From the NCBI GenBank assembly GCA_964640125.1, contig CAZXGG010000003.1, forward strand, positions 24,108-88,107: a DNA stretch of 64,000 nucleotides, given 5' to 3'. The DNA is from G020353115 sp964640125 (GTDB taxonomy: Bacteria > Bacteroidota > Bacteroidia > Bacteroidales > VadinHA17). Shown piece by piece: positions 53,164-62,464 of this stretch. How positions within the stretch are numbered: position 1 is the first letter of the stretch; each line of letters starts with the position of its first letter. The notes under the pieces were generated by a model. It was not told the origin of the DNA and did not search any database. It saw only the letters and a program-made list of their open reading frames with translations. A program made the translations under genes and the position numbers.

Positions 53164-54186
53164 TTACCATTTCAGTACGATCTTTCCCACTGAGCTGCGA
53201 TTCTCCAGTGTCTCATGTGCTTCTGCAATTTTTTCTGCCGGGAAGAGGCCTCCTACAACGGGTTTTATTTCTTTATTTTCAGCGAGTTTCACTACCTGCT
53301 GCAGGCATCTGTTTAGAATTTCGGGCTTCTGATCTGCCAGTCGAAGCATGTTGACTCCTCCAATGGTAATGGACGAAGAGAGTAATCCAACCGGATGGAG
53401 AAAGCCAAAATCGAAAAGAAGTTTACCGGTTGTAAGCCAGTTCTTCTTCCGGTTCAGTCTGTCAGACACACCATATCCGATTAACCGGCCTCCGCTGGCG
53501 AGAAGTTTGCGATCCTGCTTAAAGGATTTTCCGCCGATGGGATTAAAAACGACATCCAGTTTCTTCTTCCCTCTGATCTGAAGAATCCTTTCCACATAGT
53601 CCTGTTCCAGATAATTGATTGGGAAGTCGACACCTTGCTGTTTCAGGGTATCAAATTTCCTGTTAGAAGAGACCGTTCCATACACCACACAATTTTTTCT
53701 TTTCGCCAGCTGGGTAAGTGCAATGCCTACACCCCCCGCTGCTGCATGGATCAACAGATGTTCACCCTCTCTGATATTCGCAACTTCACAGGCACAATAG
53801 TATGCTGTTCCGTATTGGGTAGGTAGTGCAACGGCTTCTTCCATGCTAACGCTTTCCGGAACAGGAAAAACAGCTCTCCAATCCGTTGTAACGTATTCTG
53901 CATAACCTCCAAAACGGGTAAAGGCAACTACCTTCTGCGCTGTATGAAACGCCGTTACGTCCTTTCCTTTTCCAGCGACGGTACCAGCAACTTCATAACC
54001 CAGAACAGATGGAATGGGTGGTGCATCCCCATAGAGTCCTCTCCTTGCCATCACATCGGCAAAGTTAAGTCCGAAATAATCAGTTTTTATTAATACTTCA
54101 CCCGGGCCGGGAGAAGGAATATCGCATTCTTTAATGGCGAATGCTTCCGAAGGATCTCCATATTTGACCAAATAAACTGCTTTCAT
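53164..54186 (-). CDS. Medium-chain dehydrogenase/reductase, quinone oxidoreductase (VAT1-like)
   Basis: 340 residues, a zinc-free MDR protein. It has MKAVYLVKYGDPSEAFAIKE, GPGEVLIKTDYFGLNFADVMARRGLYG, VLGYEVAGTVAGKG, the cofactor loop IHAAAGGVGIALTQLAKRKN and a final NRSSVGKIVLKW typical of VAT1/quinone-oxidoreductase proteins. Zinc ligands are lacking. It would reduce quinones or enones with NADPH; the real substrate is unknown. The start codon overlaps the stop of the upstream lipoprotein gene (ATGA), so translation is probably coupled. Confidence 0.92.
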   Translation of the reverse strand: MKAVYLVKYGDPSEAFAIKECDIPSPGPGEVLIKTDYFGLNFADVMARRGLYGDAPPIPSVLGYEVAGTVAGKGKDVTAFHTAQKVVAFTRFGGYAEYVTTDWRAVFPVPESVSMEEAVALPTQYGTAYYCACEVANIREGEHLLIHAAAGGVGIALTQLAKRKNCVVYGTVSSNRKFDTLKQQGVDFPINYLEQDYVERILQIRGKKKLDVVFNPIGGKSFKQDRKLLASGGRLIGYGVSDRLNRKKNWLTTGKLLFDFGFLHPVGLLSSSITIGGVNMLRLADQKPEILNRCLQQVVKLAENKEIKPVVGGLFPAEKIAEAHETLENRSSVGKIVLKW

Positions 54187-54599
54187 CAGTCGAGTGGAGC
54201 ATCGGCTATAACTTCCATGCTCAATGTGTGTGTGACCTCGCTTTCAATGTCTATCTGGTAGGTAAATTTCCCTTTTCCCAGCCACACAGCGTGGGTGTAA
54301 TCCACGGGTCCGTATGTATATTTTATCGAATTGATATAGAGCGATATATCGGCTTTGGGATAGGCAAAATCAAAACGTTTATAGTCACTTTGAGCAGCCG
54401 GATTCAAACTTCCATAAGTATGTTCACCTCCTGAAGTATTGACCAGGATACTGTCATAAACCTCTGAACTTATATTTTCAATTCTGATATCGGAAGGTCC
54501 TTTATCACGATCATACTCCTGGTCGCTACAACCCATAAGCAATAATGTTCCCAACATAAGAAAGAGGAATGCGCCCTTCGATTTGCGGTTTTTTTTCAT
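54186..54599 (-). CDS. Small exported lipoprotein, unknown
   Basis: 137 residues. A basic N-terminus (MKKNRKSKGA) leads to a hydrophobic core and a lipobox LLLMGC (Cys 24). The mature part is beta-rich (DIRIENISSEVYDSILVN, ADISLYINSIKYTYGPVDYTHAVWLGKGKFTYQIDI). No family recognised. It is placed just after batE (12-base gap) and overlaps the start of the MDR gene, so it may be the distal part of the bat transcript. Confidence 0.7.
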   Translation of the reverse strand: MKKNRKSKGAFLFLMLGTLLLMGCSDQEYDRDKGPSDIRIENISSEVYDSILVNTSGGEHTYGSLNPAAQSDYKRFDFAYPKADISLYINSIKYTYGPVDYTHAVWLGKGKFTYQIDIESEVTHTLSMEVIADAPLD

Positions 54600-54611
54600 G
54601 ATACCGTGAAT

Positions 54612-55388
54612 TTAAATTTTTCGTATTTCAGATGTAAGGAGCCACCCTTTGTTTCCATCTTCCAGTTTGATCTCCGTCCATATTCCCAGGGTATCTTCTA
54701 TGCTAACCCTGGTCCCTTCATGAATAAGAAAGAGATCGGTGCCGCTCTCATCCGGAGAACTCTTTACCGTTACAGAAGGTGAAAAGACAATGGCTTTGTC
54801 ATGACTGGTTGTTATCTTGTTATGATGATACGAAAAAACAAATGTTGAGATCGAGATAAACAGCAACAACAAACTGAACCAGAAAGCAATTCTTTTTAGA
54901 CTGTAACGATGTATAAACAAATATACGGAAAAAATAAGAAGGAACAGCAGGAAGGTGATGATGCTAGTATATGCCCAATTGTTCGAACTTAAAACTCTGA
55001 CAAGGCCGGTATACCACTCTTTCAGAAAAAACCGGGGAAGAATATCGATTTTGTCTGTCACATAGGTTCTTGCCAGCTCAAGGTTATAGGCAATGTCTTC
55101 GTCGTTTGGTGATAGTAATGCAGCCCGTTCATAATTCAGGATTGCCGGAGTCAGTTTATGGGATTTAAAATAGGCATTTCCCAGGTTGAAATATAGTTCC
55201 GCTGCTTCATAACCCGAATCCAGTACATTCTCGTAAGTCTTTATTGCCGCCTCAAATTCCCCATTGACATATTGTTGATTGCCTTGTTCAACGAGTGAAT
55301 ATAAATTCTGTGCGTGCGATGTCCACGTGAGTAAGATTGCAAGGATTGGAAACAGGATATTTTTCATGGTTGACACGACTATTCTCAT
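54612..55388 (-). CDS. batE: BatE-like protein: TPR, two membrane helices, SH3
   Basis: 258 residues; a start at 55367 (MKNILFPILAILL) is equally possible. A signal segment is followed by TPR repeats (QQYVNGEFEAAIKTYENVL, YEAAELYFNLGNAYFKSHKLTPAILNYERA). Two membrane helices lie near 145-195 and a bacterial SH3 domain is at the end (SPSVTVKSSPDESGTDLF, IKLEDGNKGWLLTSEIRKI). This is the BatE arrangement of the Bacteroides aerotolerance cluster. It lies 4 bases downstream of batD. Confidence 0.9.
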   Translation of the reverse strand: MRIVVSTMKNILFPILAILLTWTSHAQNLYSLVEQGNQQYVNGEFEAAIKTYENVLDSGYEAAELYFNLGNAYFKSHKLTPAILNYERAALLSPNDEDIAYNLELARTYVTDKIDILPRFFLKEWYTGLVRVLSSNNWAYTSIITFLLFLLIFSVYLFIHRYSLKRIAFWFSLLLLFISISTFVFSYHHNKITTSHDKAIVFSPSVTVKSSPDESGTDLFLIHEGTRVSIEDTLGIWTEIKLEDGNKGWLLTSEIRKI

Positions 55389-55392
55389 GGTT

Positions 55393-57210
55393 CTACCTCA
55401 ACTTTTGTTCAAACCGGCTCACGACTTTTGAAGCTTTTTCATAGACAGGTTCTGTTTCAGAGATTTCCTCTGAAGGTGCAAAACGTGCAAATTCGCAACG
55501 GTTTATTATCTCAAAAAATTCATCGATCATTTCCGGGTTAATACGGTTCTTCTCCAGAGTGCTCCGCGCCTTTTCTTTGGAAAGATCGGACAGGGGAATA
55601 CCCAGTTTATCGCTAAGGTATCCCCAGAGGGCTTTCAATAACTCTTCATAGAATTTATTGAATGAGCCCTCCTTTAAAAAGGAATTGGCCCGTTTGAGTC
55701 TTTTTCTTGCTACTTTTTTTGCTTTTCTGTTCCTCACCAGGTTACGGTCTGCATTCCGTTTAATGTGATTCCGTCGAAGGATTACCAACAGACTAAAAGC
55801 GAGCAGTGCAATAAGATAGGATAGATAAAAGGGGAGTGATCCGAAGAATGACCTGTCGCGTGGCTGAAGTTTGAATTTTTCATTTTTTATGAAACGGATA
55901 TCGCTGCCGATAAAACGGAGGTCTTCTTTAGAAAAGCCTGAGATTACAGCACCACTTTCACTTTCATCGCCTTTGGTGATAAGAATATTGAATTCATTGC
56001 TTTTGAGGGATTTGTAACTGTTCCCAACCGGATCAAAATAGCTGAACTCAACGGGTGGTATCCGGTAATTCCCGGCGTGCCTGGGTATTGCAAGAAACTC
56101 AAAAGTTTTGCTCCCGGACATCCCATTTTCCGAATGATTCAGGTTGGATGAGATCTTTGGATCATACAGATCAAAATCGGGAGGAAAATCAATATTGGGT
56201 GCTTCTATCAGTCTCAAATTTCCATTACCTGAGAACCTGACCTGCAGGTTCATTGCTTCATTTTCCTTCAATTGGTCCTTGTCGACAGTAACATTCATTG
56301 CAATTTGTCCAACGCTACCAGTGAAGGAGTCCGGAGCATCATCCGGCAGCTCTTTTACGGTAATCCGCACCGGAGGGCTTTTAATGGTTTGTTTTACGTT
56401 CTGGTAGGAGTCGAAGAAGCTATCAAAGAATCCGCGATTGGATTGTTGTACTCTTTTTTGGACAAGGCATTCGAGTTCCATGGGATCGATCACCTGATCC
56501 CCGGTTACCTGTGGAAAAAGGATAAACCGCTGCAATACACCGCTCCCATAGATCACTCCGTTAACACTTTCCCTTTCCAGGGATCGTAAGGCAGGAGTTT
56601 CAATATCTTCACGCAGAAATCCGTTAAAGGAAGGGAACGTTGCATTTTCAAAGCCCGAAAGGTTAACTCTTGAGTAGATTTTTACCGTAGCAATGATATG
56701 TTCTCCCCGGTAGACCGCACTTTTGTTTACATGAATCCTCAGGAAGAGGTCGTTATCCCCTGCCGCGGGAACATCCACTCCGGGTATTGCTTCCTCATCT
56801 CCGGTGCCGTTTTCCGGCAATGCCGATCCTTTCACCACTTCAATCTCCAGGGCATTTGAGGTATAGGTTTTATTTTTGACTGTTACTGTTGCCGGATCGA
56901 TCTGAAAAACACCCTCTTTTGTGGCCTCCAAAACGTAGGTGTAGGTATAGGTGACCGTTCTTGTCATTTTTCTGTTGATGATCTGGGTACTCTGGCTGTA
57001 GGAGGTGCTGGGCCCCATCAGGATATAGAAATCACTCATGTCTGGTGGAACCAGGTCATCGGCTTTCTCATTCACTGTAAAAGAGAGCCTGAATTGTTCT
57101 CCAACAGCAACCACTTTGGGGGCAGAAGCAGTAACGGTGATCTCCTGGGCTTGCAGGAGCATCCCGTTCATTAAAAGCAGTATCCCAATGAAAAACTTAT
57201 TCATGTTCAC
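55393..57210 (-). CDS. batD: BatD, exported membrane protein of the Bat cluster
   Basis: 605 residues. The signal peptide (MNMNKFFIGILLLMNGMLLQAQ) is followed by beta-rich oxygen-tolerance domains: FRLSFTVNEKADDLVPPD, SALEIEVVKGS, IATVKIYSRVNLSGFENATF, MNVTVDKDQLKENEAMNLQV. A single membrane helix near 457-476 precedes a helical cytoplasmic tail of about 130 residues (LLKALWGYLSDKLGIPLSDLSKE). BatD domains are thought to work with the VWA proteins at the membrane. The 42-base gap to batC is the largest inside the batC-batE part of the cluster. Confidence 0.92.
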   Translation of the reverse strand: MNMNKFFIGILLLMNGMLLQAQEITVTASAPKVVAVGEQFRLSFTVNEKADDLVPPDMSDFYILMGPSTSYSQSTQIINRKMTRTVTYTYTYVLEATKEGVFQIDPATVTVKNKTYTSNALEIEVVKGSALPENGTGDEEAIPGVDVPAAGDNDLFLRIHVNKSAVYRGEHIIATVKIYSRVNLSGFENATFPSFNGFLREDIETPALRSLERESVNGVIYGSGVLQRFILFPQVTGDQVIDPMELECLVQKRVQQSNRGFFDSFFDSYQNVKQTIKSPPVRITVKELPDDAPDSFTGSVGQIAMNVTVDKDQLKENEAMNLQVRFSGNGNLRLIEAPNIDFPPDFDLYDPKISSNLNHSENGMSGSKTFEFLAIPRHAGNYRIPPVEFSYFDPVGNSYKSLKSNEFNILITKGDESESGAVISGFSKEDLRFIGSDIRFIKNEKFKLQPRDRSFFGSLPFYLSYLIALLAFSLLVILRRNHIKRNADRNLVRNRKAKKVARKRLKRANSFLKEGSFNKFYEELLKALWGYLSDKLGIPLSDLSKEKARSTLEKNRINPEMIDEFFEIINRCEFARFAPSEEISETEPVYEKASKVVSRFEQKLR

Positions 57211-57252
57211 GCAATCATCCTTTGTTAATCAAATCGTAGAAGGCAAAGCAAG

Positions 57253-57969
57253 CTACCAATTTTTTCTGACCACCACCCGATTTTTCCTTGCTTCGGCTTT
57301 CTTTAATTTTTCCTGCAACTCTTTTTCATCTTCAGCAAGGGCTTCAAGCAGCCTTTTTGCATCTTCTTTTGATATCTGGTGTTCCTGTTGCTGTTCTTGC
57401 TGTTGATCCTGTTGCTGTTGTTCATTTTGCTGCTGGTCCTTCTGATCTTTTTCCTTATTCTTCTGTTCCCGGTTATCATTCTCAGAATTGTCCTGATCCT
57501 GTTCTTTTTGCTGCTGCTGTTCCTGCTGCTGTTGTTTTAGCAGGTCCTGTGCATAAGCAAGGTTATACTTTGTTTCAAGATCATCCGGGTAATTCCTCAG
57601 GGCATTTTTATAGGCCTGAATGCTCTCTTCAATCCGGTTTGCTTTCAGCAGTGAATTGCCCAGGTTATGGAATGATCTTGCCCTGCTGATTTTATCAATT
57701 CCTGTTTGAGAAACGGTATTAAATTCCCCGGCTGCATCCTCAAATTTATCCTGTTTATAGAGTGCATCACCCAGGTTGAAAAGTGCTTTGTAAGATTCTG
57801 ATTGCTCTTCAAGTGCCTTTCTGTATGAGATCTCCGATTGATCGAATTTACTTTTCTCGAAATGATTGTTCCCCTCACGGATGTATTTTTTCTCAGTTTG
57901 TGAGTAGCTCTCACTGTTTCCTGCAAGGATCAACAAGATAAAAACGATGGATTTCAAAAACGATTTCAT
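57253..57969 (-). CDS. batC: BatC, TPR protein with Gln-rich tail
   Basis: 238 residues. A signal peptide (about 1-22) is followed by four or so TPR repeats from about residue 24 (EGNNHFEKSKFDQSEISYRKAL, NLGDALYKQDKFEDAAGEFN). Then a strongly biased Gln/Asp/Glu/Lys region (about 145-200) is made of CAG/CAA-rich DNA at about 57385-57540. A final coiled-coil (LLEALAEDEKELQEKLKKAEARK) follows. The Q-rich part varies in length between species and is prone to slippage. The gene is downstream of batB (34-base gap). Confidence 0.88.
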   Translation of the reverse strand: MKSFLKSIVFILLILAGNSESYSQTEKKYIREGNNHFEKSKFDQSEISYRKALEEQSESYKALFNLGDALYKQDKFEDAAGEFNTVSQTGIDKISRARSFHNLGNSLLKANRIEESIQAYKNALRNYPDDLETKYNLAYAQDLLKQQQQEQQQQKEQDQDNSENDNREQKNKEKDQKDQQQNEQQQQDQQQEQQQEHQISKEDAKRLLEALAEDEKELQEKLKKAEARKNRVVVRKNW

Positions 57970-58003
57970 GACGGCCTGTTTTAATAAATAGAACTGATGT
58001 TTT

Positions 58004-59041
58004 TCATATTTTTATATGGAAGATCCTGATATTTTTCAATAATCGGTTTCTTCTCTCCAGGGTGAAAAGATCAACGAGCAGGAATAAGAGAGTAAGGCCT
58101 GCCAGATATTGGTATCGTTCCTCGTAGTCAGAATAAATTCTTGCCTCCAGTTCCTGTTTCTCCATTTTATCAATTTCATCGAATAAAACGTTCAGTCCGA
58201 GTCTGGTATTTGTTGAACGAATATACATTCCTCCCCCGGCATTTGACACCTGGTTCAACATGGTTTCATTCAGCTTGCTGATTACTGTACTGCCATCCTG
58301 GTCTTTCAGGTAGGACTTGACTCCGGATCCCGAGTGGACAGGAATGGGTGCTCCATCAGGCAACCCAAGCCCAATGGTATGGATCGTGATCCCCTTTTCC
58401 CGGGCCTGTTTTGCCATAGCGATGGCGTCCCCTTCATGGTTCTCACCGTCTGTAATGATGATCAATACCTTGCTTGATTCGTTATCGGGACTGAACGATT
58501 TCATCCCAAGATCAATTGCCGAACCGATTGCAGTACCCTGTTTTGGAACAATATCACACGTTATGGTTGAAAGGAACATTTTGGTGGAAACGTAATCCAT
58601 GGTAATGGGCACCTGGGTGTATGCATCACCAGCAAATACGATCAAACCGACCTTGTCATTGGTTAACCGATCCACCAGCTTGGAAATGGCCTGTTTTGCC
58701 CGTTCAAGTCTGTTGGGCTGAATATCTTCTGCCATCATCGAATTTGACACATCGAGAGCGATTACAATCTCCACTCCTTTTCGTTTTATCTCCTGAAGCC
58801 TGGAACCAAATTGAGGTTCTGCAAGAGCAAAGATCATAGCAATCAGGGCAATATTCAGAAGAACAAATTTAACAGCCGGCCGTGTCGAAGAGAAATCCGG
58901 CATCAGCTGGTTCAGTGTTTCAGGGGTTCCAAATTTCCTCAATGCTTTGGTTCTTAATCTCCTGCTTATCCAGAAGATCCCGAAAAGCAAAGGGATGATC
59001 AGCAGTCCCCATAAAAAATCCGTATGTGCAAATCGAAACAT
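58004..59041 (-). CDS. batB: BatB, VWA-domain membrane protein
   Basis: 345 residues. Membrane helices lie near 10-25 and 57-75, followed by the VWA domain with MIDAS motif ALDVSNSMM near residue 95. Conserved RLERAKQAISKLVDRL, DKVGLIVFAGDAYTQVPIT, PKQGTAIGSAIDLG and IITDGENHEGD (second MIDAS Asp) follow. A third helix near 320 ends the protein. It pairs with BatA 18 bases upstream. Confidence 0.94.
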   Translation of the reverse strand: MFRFAHTDFLWGLLIIPLLFGIFWISRRLRTKALRKFGTPETLNQLMPDFSSTRPAVKFVLLNIALIAMIFALAEPQFGSRLQEIKRKGVEIVIALDVSNSMMAEDIQPNRLERAKQAISKLVDRLTNDKVGLIVFAGDAYTQVPITMDYVSTKMFLSTITCDIVPKQGTAIGSAIDLGMKSFSPDNESSKVLIIITDGENHEGDAIAMAKQAREKGITIHTIGLGLPDGAPIPVHSGSGVKSYLKDQDGSTVISKLNETMLNQVSNAGGGMYIRSTNTRLGLNVLFDEIDKMEKQELEARIYSDYEERYQYLAGLTLLFLLVDLFTLERRNRLLKNIRIFHIKI

Positions 59042-59059
59042 GGTTCAATTTAAATGGTG

Positions 59060-60052
59060 TTATGGAATATTCCGTAACACTGTATTTTTCAAAAGTAATT
59101 CAGATAGCAGGAAAATACCTGCCAAAAGCAAAAACGACAGATACTCCTCTTTTTTCTTACTGAATTCAGTCACATCAATTTTTGTTTTTTCCAGTTGATC
59201 GATCTCCTGGTATATTTCGATCAATTTCTGGTTATTGGTTGCCCTGAAGTATTTTCCATTTGTCATATCGGCAATATTCTTCAGGATCTCTTCATCAATT
59301 TGAACTTCCATGTTCTGTAGTTGTATTCCGTATGGAGTTTGAACAGGATAAGGGGCTATTCCTTCTGAACCTACACCTATGGTATAGACTCTGATTCCGA
59401 ATGTGTTAGCAATTTCAGCAGCTGTCATCGGGGCAATGGCCCCTTTGTTGTTTACTCCATCGGTTAACAGAATGATCACTTTACTTTTTGCATTACTATC
59501 TTTCATGCGGTTGACACTCGTTGCAAGCCCCATCCCGATGGCTGTACCATCTTCAATCATGCCACTCCGAACGTCCTTGAACAGGTTTATCACCACTGCA
59601 TGGTCAGTGGTAAGAGGACACTGTGTAAAACTTTCACCACTGAATATTACCAGCCCGATCCGGTCATTTGGACGGCCTGAAATGAATTCTATCGCCACAT
59701 CTTTAGATGCTTCGAGGCGATTGGGTTGAAAATCCCGGGCAAGCATGCTGCTGGAAATGTCCAGTGCGATCAATATATCAATGCCTTCTGTGCTAACATT
59801 TTGCCAACGGTCTGTTGATTGCGGACGGGCAAGTACAATGATCAGGAGGGCAATGGCAATAACCCGAAAAACAAACATGCCATGTTTCAGGATATGTTTC
59901 CAGGTTCGGGGAGCTTTATCAAACCCTTTGATTGAAGAGACCTGAAGTGTGGCCTGCGAATCCCTTAGCTTCAACAGATACCATATGATCAGCGGTATCA
60001 GGATAGCAAGCAGGTACAAAAATCCCGGATTTGCAAATGTTATCTCATTCAT
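59060..60052 (-). CDS. batA: BatA, VWA-domain membrane protein
   Basis: 330 residues. Membrane helices near 11-28 and 59-76 lead into a VWA domain with the MIDAS motif DISSS at 98-102. RLEASKDVAIEFI, DRIGLVIFSGESFTQCPLT, IEDGTAIGMGLATSVNRM and LLTDGVNNKGAI are all typical. A C-terminal helix lies near 305-325. In Bacteroides fragilis the bat cluster affects aerotolerance and virulence. It is 15 bases downstream of the 348-residue membrane protein gene. Confidence 0.94.
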   Translation of the reverse strand: MNEITFANPGFLYLLAILIPLIIWYLLKLRDSQATLQVSSIKGFDKAPRTWKHILKHGMFVFRVIAIALLIIVLARPQSTDRWQNVSTEGIDILIALDISSSMLARDFQPNRLEASKDVAIEFISGRPNDRIGLVIFSGESFTQCPLTTDHAVVINLFKDVRSGMIEDGTAIGMGLATSVNRMKDSNAKSKVIILLTDGVNNKGAIAPMTAAEIANTFGIRVYTIGVGSEGIAPYPVQTPYGIQLQNMEVQIDEEILKNIADMTNGKYFRATNNQKLIEIYQEIDQLEKTKIDVTEFSKKKEEYLSFLLLAGIFLLSELLLKNTVLRNIP

Positions 60053-60067
60053 TATCTAATCGATCCA

Positions 60068-61114
60068 TTAACTGTTATTGCCTTCATTCTCCTTTTTTTC
60101 TTCCCCTGATGCATCTACTTCTTCCTCCTGTTCTTCTCCCTTTTTCCATGCTTCTTTGGTCTCATTTACAAACAGATAGGATGAGAGTAGCGAAGTTTCA
60201 TTCTCATTGGGCAGGGGCTTTGCTTTCGCAAATTTAGCCATGTCAGCCAGGTGAAATATTTCTTTAAGTTTATCATACAGGTTGTTGTCATTAAATCCAA
60301 TCTCCAGAAGAGCATGAAGTGTTTCACTGCTGGTTTGCTCCATTGCCAGGATGCCATACCTGTTTTCGAGGTAAATCCGCAGGATCTCAGTTAACCGGCT
60401 ATAATACAATTTCACCTTCTCCTTTTGCCATAATTTCTCCGATTTTAAATTATCCAGTTCACGGAGGGCAATAATATGGGCTGGTTCAGTGGGTTTTATC
60501 CGTTTTAAAATGGGTTCATCTTTCTTCCTTTTCTTCAGGAAATAGATCAGGAAACAGATCAGTCCCACGAGGAATATACCTCCCAAAACATAGGGCAACA
60601 CCTCACGGAGGCTTATGGGGGCACTATAGGGCATTTTGATATCAAAAACCTGAACCATTGAGTCAGCCGGCTCGATGTCCGTTCTTTTAACCGTCAGATA
60701 AATGGGTTCAGACCGGAATGTTGCTGAAACAGCTGTATCCGCCAGGGAGGCTTCAAAAGGTGGAATGACATAAATGCCGCTATCAAAACAGGTGATCAGA
60801 AACTCTTTTATAATGGAAATTCGGTTCCCTTCCAGCTTGCTTGTATCAAATTCACTTTGCAGGAGAATTTCAATACCATCGGTCAGTGTATCGGTATAAT
60901 CCCTGACCTGGAGCATCATGTCAGCAGGATGGCGTATTTCAAGGTGAATGGTAGTCTGATCGCCAATTAAAATAGCGGAACTATCAATCGAAGCGGTTAC
61001 ATTAACCTCCTGGGCAACGGAAGAGAGATTGGTTGTCTGCAACAGCATGGCCAGGGAAAGGGAAAACCATCCCCCGGTTATTCTCGCAGACATATTTCGT
61101 AAGAAAAAATACAT
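60068..61114 (-). CDS. Exported membrane protein of the bat cluster (BatA-upstream protein)
   Basis: 348 residues. Signal peptide (a Met at residue 8 is an alternative start), then a beta-rich periplasmic domain (about 35-170, VNVTASIDSSAILIGDQTTIHLEI). A membrane helix lies near 190-210. A cytoplasmic helical domain follows (WQKEKVKLYYSRLTEILRIYLENRYGI, QTSSETLHALLEI), ending in a very acidic Glu-rich tail. The cytoplasmic domain resembles the same region of BatD (YEELLKALWGYLSDKLGI). This gene is commonly found between DUF58 and BatA. Its biochemical role is unknown. Confidence 0.78.
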   Translation of the reverse strand: MYFFLRNMSARITGGWFSLSLAMLLQTTNLSSVAQEVNVTASIDSSAILIGDQTTIHLEIRHPADMMLQVRDYTDTLTDGIEILLQSEFDTSKLEGNRISIIKEFLITCFDSGIYVIPPFEASLADTAVSATFRSEPIYLTVKRTDIEPADSMVQVFDIKMPYSAPISLREVLPYVLGGIFLVGLICFLIYFLKKRKKDEPILKRIKPTEPAHIIALRELDNLKSEKLWQKEKVKLYYSRLTEILRIYLENRYGILAMEQTSSETLHALLEIGFNDNNLYDKLKEIFHLADMAKFAKAKPLPNENETSLLSSYLFVNETKEAWKKGEEQEEEVDASGEEKKENEGNNS

Positions 61115-61131
61115 GATCGCTGTGTCTTACC

Positions 61132-61995
61132 TCACCGTTTCTTAAAAAGGTTCAGGAGGGGTTTGACATAATCCTCATCGGTACGAACAGCGGTACTGTC
61201 GATACCGCATTTTGAAAAGATCTCATTTGTTCTGGCCTCTGTTTCCCTCCACCATTTGTGATACATCTCCCGGGTTGCTCTGTTGGAACTATCGATCCAG
61301 AGATCTTTCCCTGTTTCACTATCTTTCATTTTCACAAGCCCGATTGCCGGGATCTCTGATTCTCTTCTGTCATAAATTTTCAGGGCAACGACATCGTGTT
61401 TGTTATTAGCGATTCGGATTGCCTCTTCGAAATCGGGAGCGATAAAATCTGAAATGACAAAAGCAATGCACCTTTTCTTCAGTGCATTGGTCAGGAAACG
61501 AAGAGGTTCAGTGAGATCTGTATTACGGCTTTCGGGGGTAAAGTCGATCAGCTCCCTGATGATCCGCAGTATATGTTTCCTCCCCTTCTGGGGCGGGATA
61601 AATTTTTCAACCCGGTCAGTAAAAAAAATCACTCCTATCTTATCGTTGTTCTGAATGGCTGAGAAGGAGAGAACAGCGGATATTTCCGTAATAACGTTCT
61701 TCTTTAAAAGGGTTACTGACCCGAACTCTCTTGAACCGCTAACATCGATCAGAAGCATTACGGTCAACTCCCTCTCTTCTTCAAAAACCTTAACATAAGG
61801 ATGGTTGAACCTGGCTGTCACATTCCAGTCGATCGTTCGTATCTCATCACCATATTGATACTCCCTGACTTCACTGAAAGCAATTCCCCTGCCCTTGAAT
61901 GCACTATGGTATTCTCCGGCAAACACCTGGTTTGATAAACCACGTGTTTTTATCTCAATTTTTCTGACCCGTTTTAGAATTTCAGTTGCTTCCAC
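61132..61995 (-). CDS. DUF58 (VWA-like) protein
   Basis: 287 residues, the usual size. Conserved DUF58 pieces are RKIEIKTRGLSNQVFAGEYHSAFKGRGIAFSEVREYQYGDEIRTIDWNVTARFNHPYVKVFEEERE, then MLLIDVSGSREFG (MIDAS-like). DUF58 proteins are placed between MoxR and the VWA proteins of the Bat system and probably act as adaptors. The start is 2 bases after the stop of the small exported protein gene. It is soluble, with no membrane helix. Confidence 0.93.
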   Translation of the reverse strand: MEATEILKRVRKIEIKTRGLSNQVFAGEYHSAFKGRGIAFSEVREYQYGDEIRTIDWNVTARFNHPYVKVFEEERELTVMLLIDVSGSREFGSVTLLKKNVITEISAVLSFSAIQNNDKIGVIFFTDRVEKFIPPQKGRKHILRIIRELIDFTPESRNTDLTEPLRFLTNALKKRCIAFVISDFIAPDFEEAIRIANNKHDVVALKIYDRRESEIPAIGLVKMKDSETGKDLWIDSSNRATREMYHKWWRETEARTNEIFSKCGIDSTAVRTDEDYVKPLLNLFKKR

Positions 61996-61997
61996 TT

Positions 61998-62429
61998 CTA
62001 ATCCCTTTGACTGGAGTCAATTTTTCTTGTTGTTAGCGTAAAAAACCACTCCCCTTTTGTCAGCTCAATCCTGTACTGCTCTCCCTCCAACTCTTCATTC
62101 CAGGCATTCTCATCGATTTTTTCATATTTTTCGTTCATCTCAGCAATCTTTGCATAGTAGCACGAATAATCACCAATATACTTGTAGTAGGTGCATACAT
62201 CATCTTCCGAAAGAAAGAATAGCAGGGTTTCTGTTTTAAGGTAATTTTCATATTTAAGATACCGGTATGTCGGATTTTTTGTGGTTGTACTAAGCCGGAA
62301 ATCCTTATACCGCTCTTTCATGATCGCTTGTATCTCCGACCCGGAATGGCTGATCAGGTTTTGTGAAAACAGGGTTGTTCCTGCCAGTAAGAATAAGAGG
62401 GTTATGGAGATTCGTTTCATATCTTTCAT
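61998..62429 (-). CDS. Small exported protein inserted between moxR and DUF58, unknown
   Basis: About 143 residues; the start is placed at the Met of MKDMKRISITLLFLLAG because a signal peptide begins there. Earlier Mets would overlap the end of moxR. After the signal peptide (to about residue 22) the mature protein has IQAIMKERYKDFRLSTTTKNPTYRYLKYENYLKTETLLFFLSEDDVCTYYKY. It carries two Cys that could form a disulfide, and many Lys and Glu residues. No family is recognised. It sits in the operon, so it may belong to the Bat complex on the periplasmic side. Confidence 0.72.
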   Translation of the reverse strand: MKDMKRISITLLFLLAGTTLFSQNLISHSGSEIQAIMKERYKDFRLSTTTKNPTYRYLKYENYLKTETLLFFLSEDDVCTYYKYIGDYSCYYAKIAEMNEKYEKIDENAWNEELEGEQYRIELTKGEWFFTLTTRKIDSSQRD

Positions 62430-62464
62430 ACTTAACGTAATGCTGGGTATTAATGAATCACTCA

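Noticed and set aside
57250..57690. 133-residue plus-strand frame opposite batC
   Set aside because: It is the complement of the Q-rich repeat region; its composition follows from the repeats.
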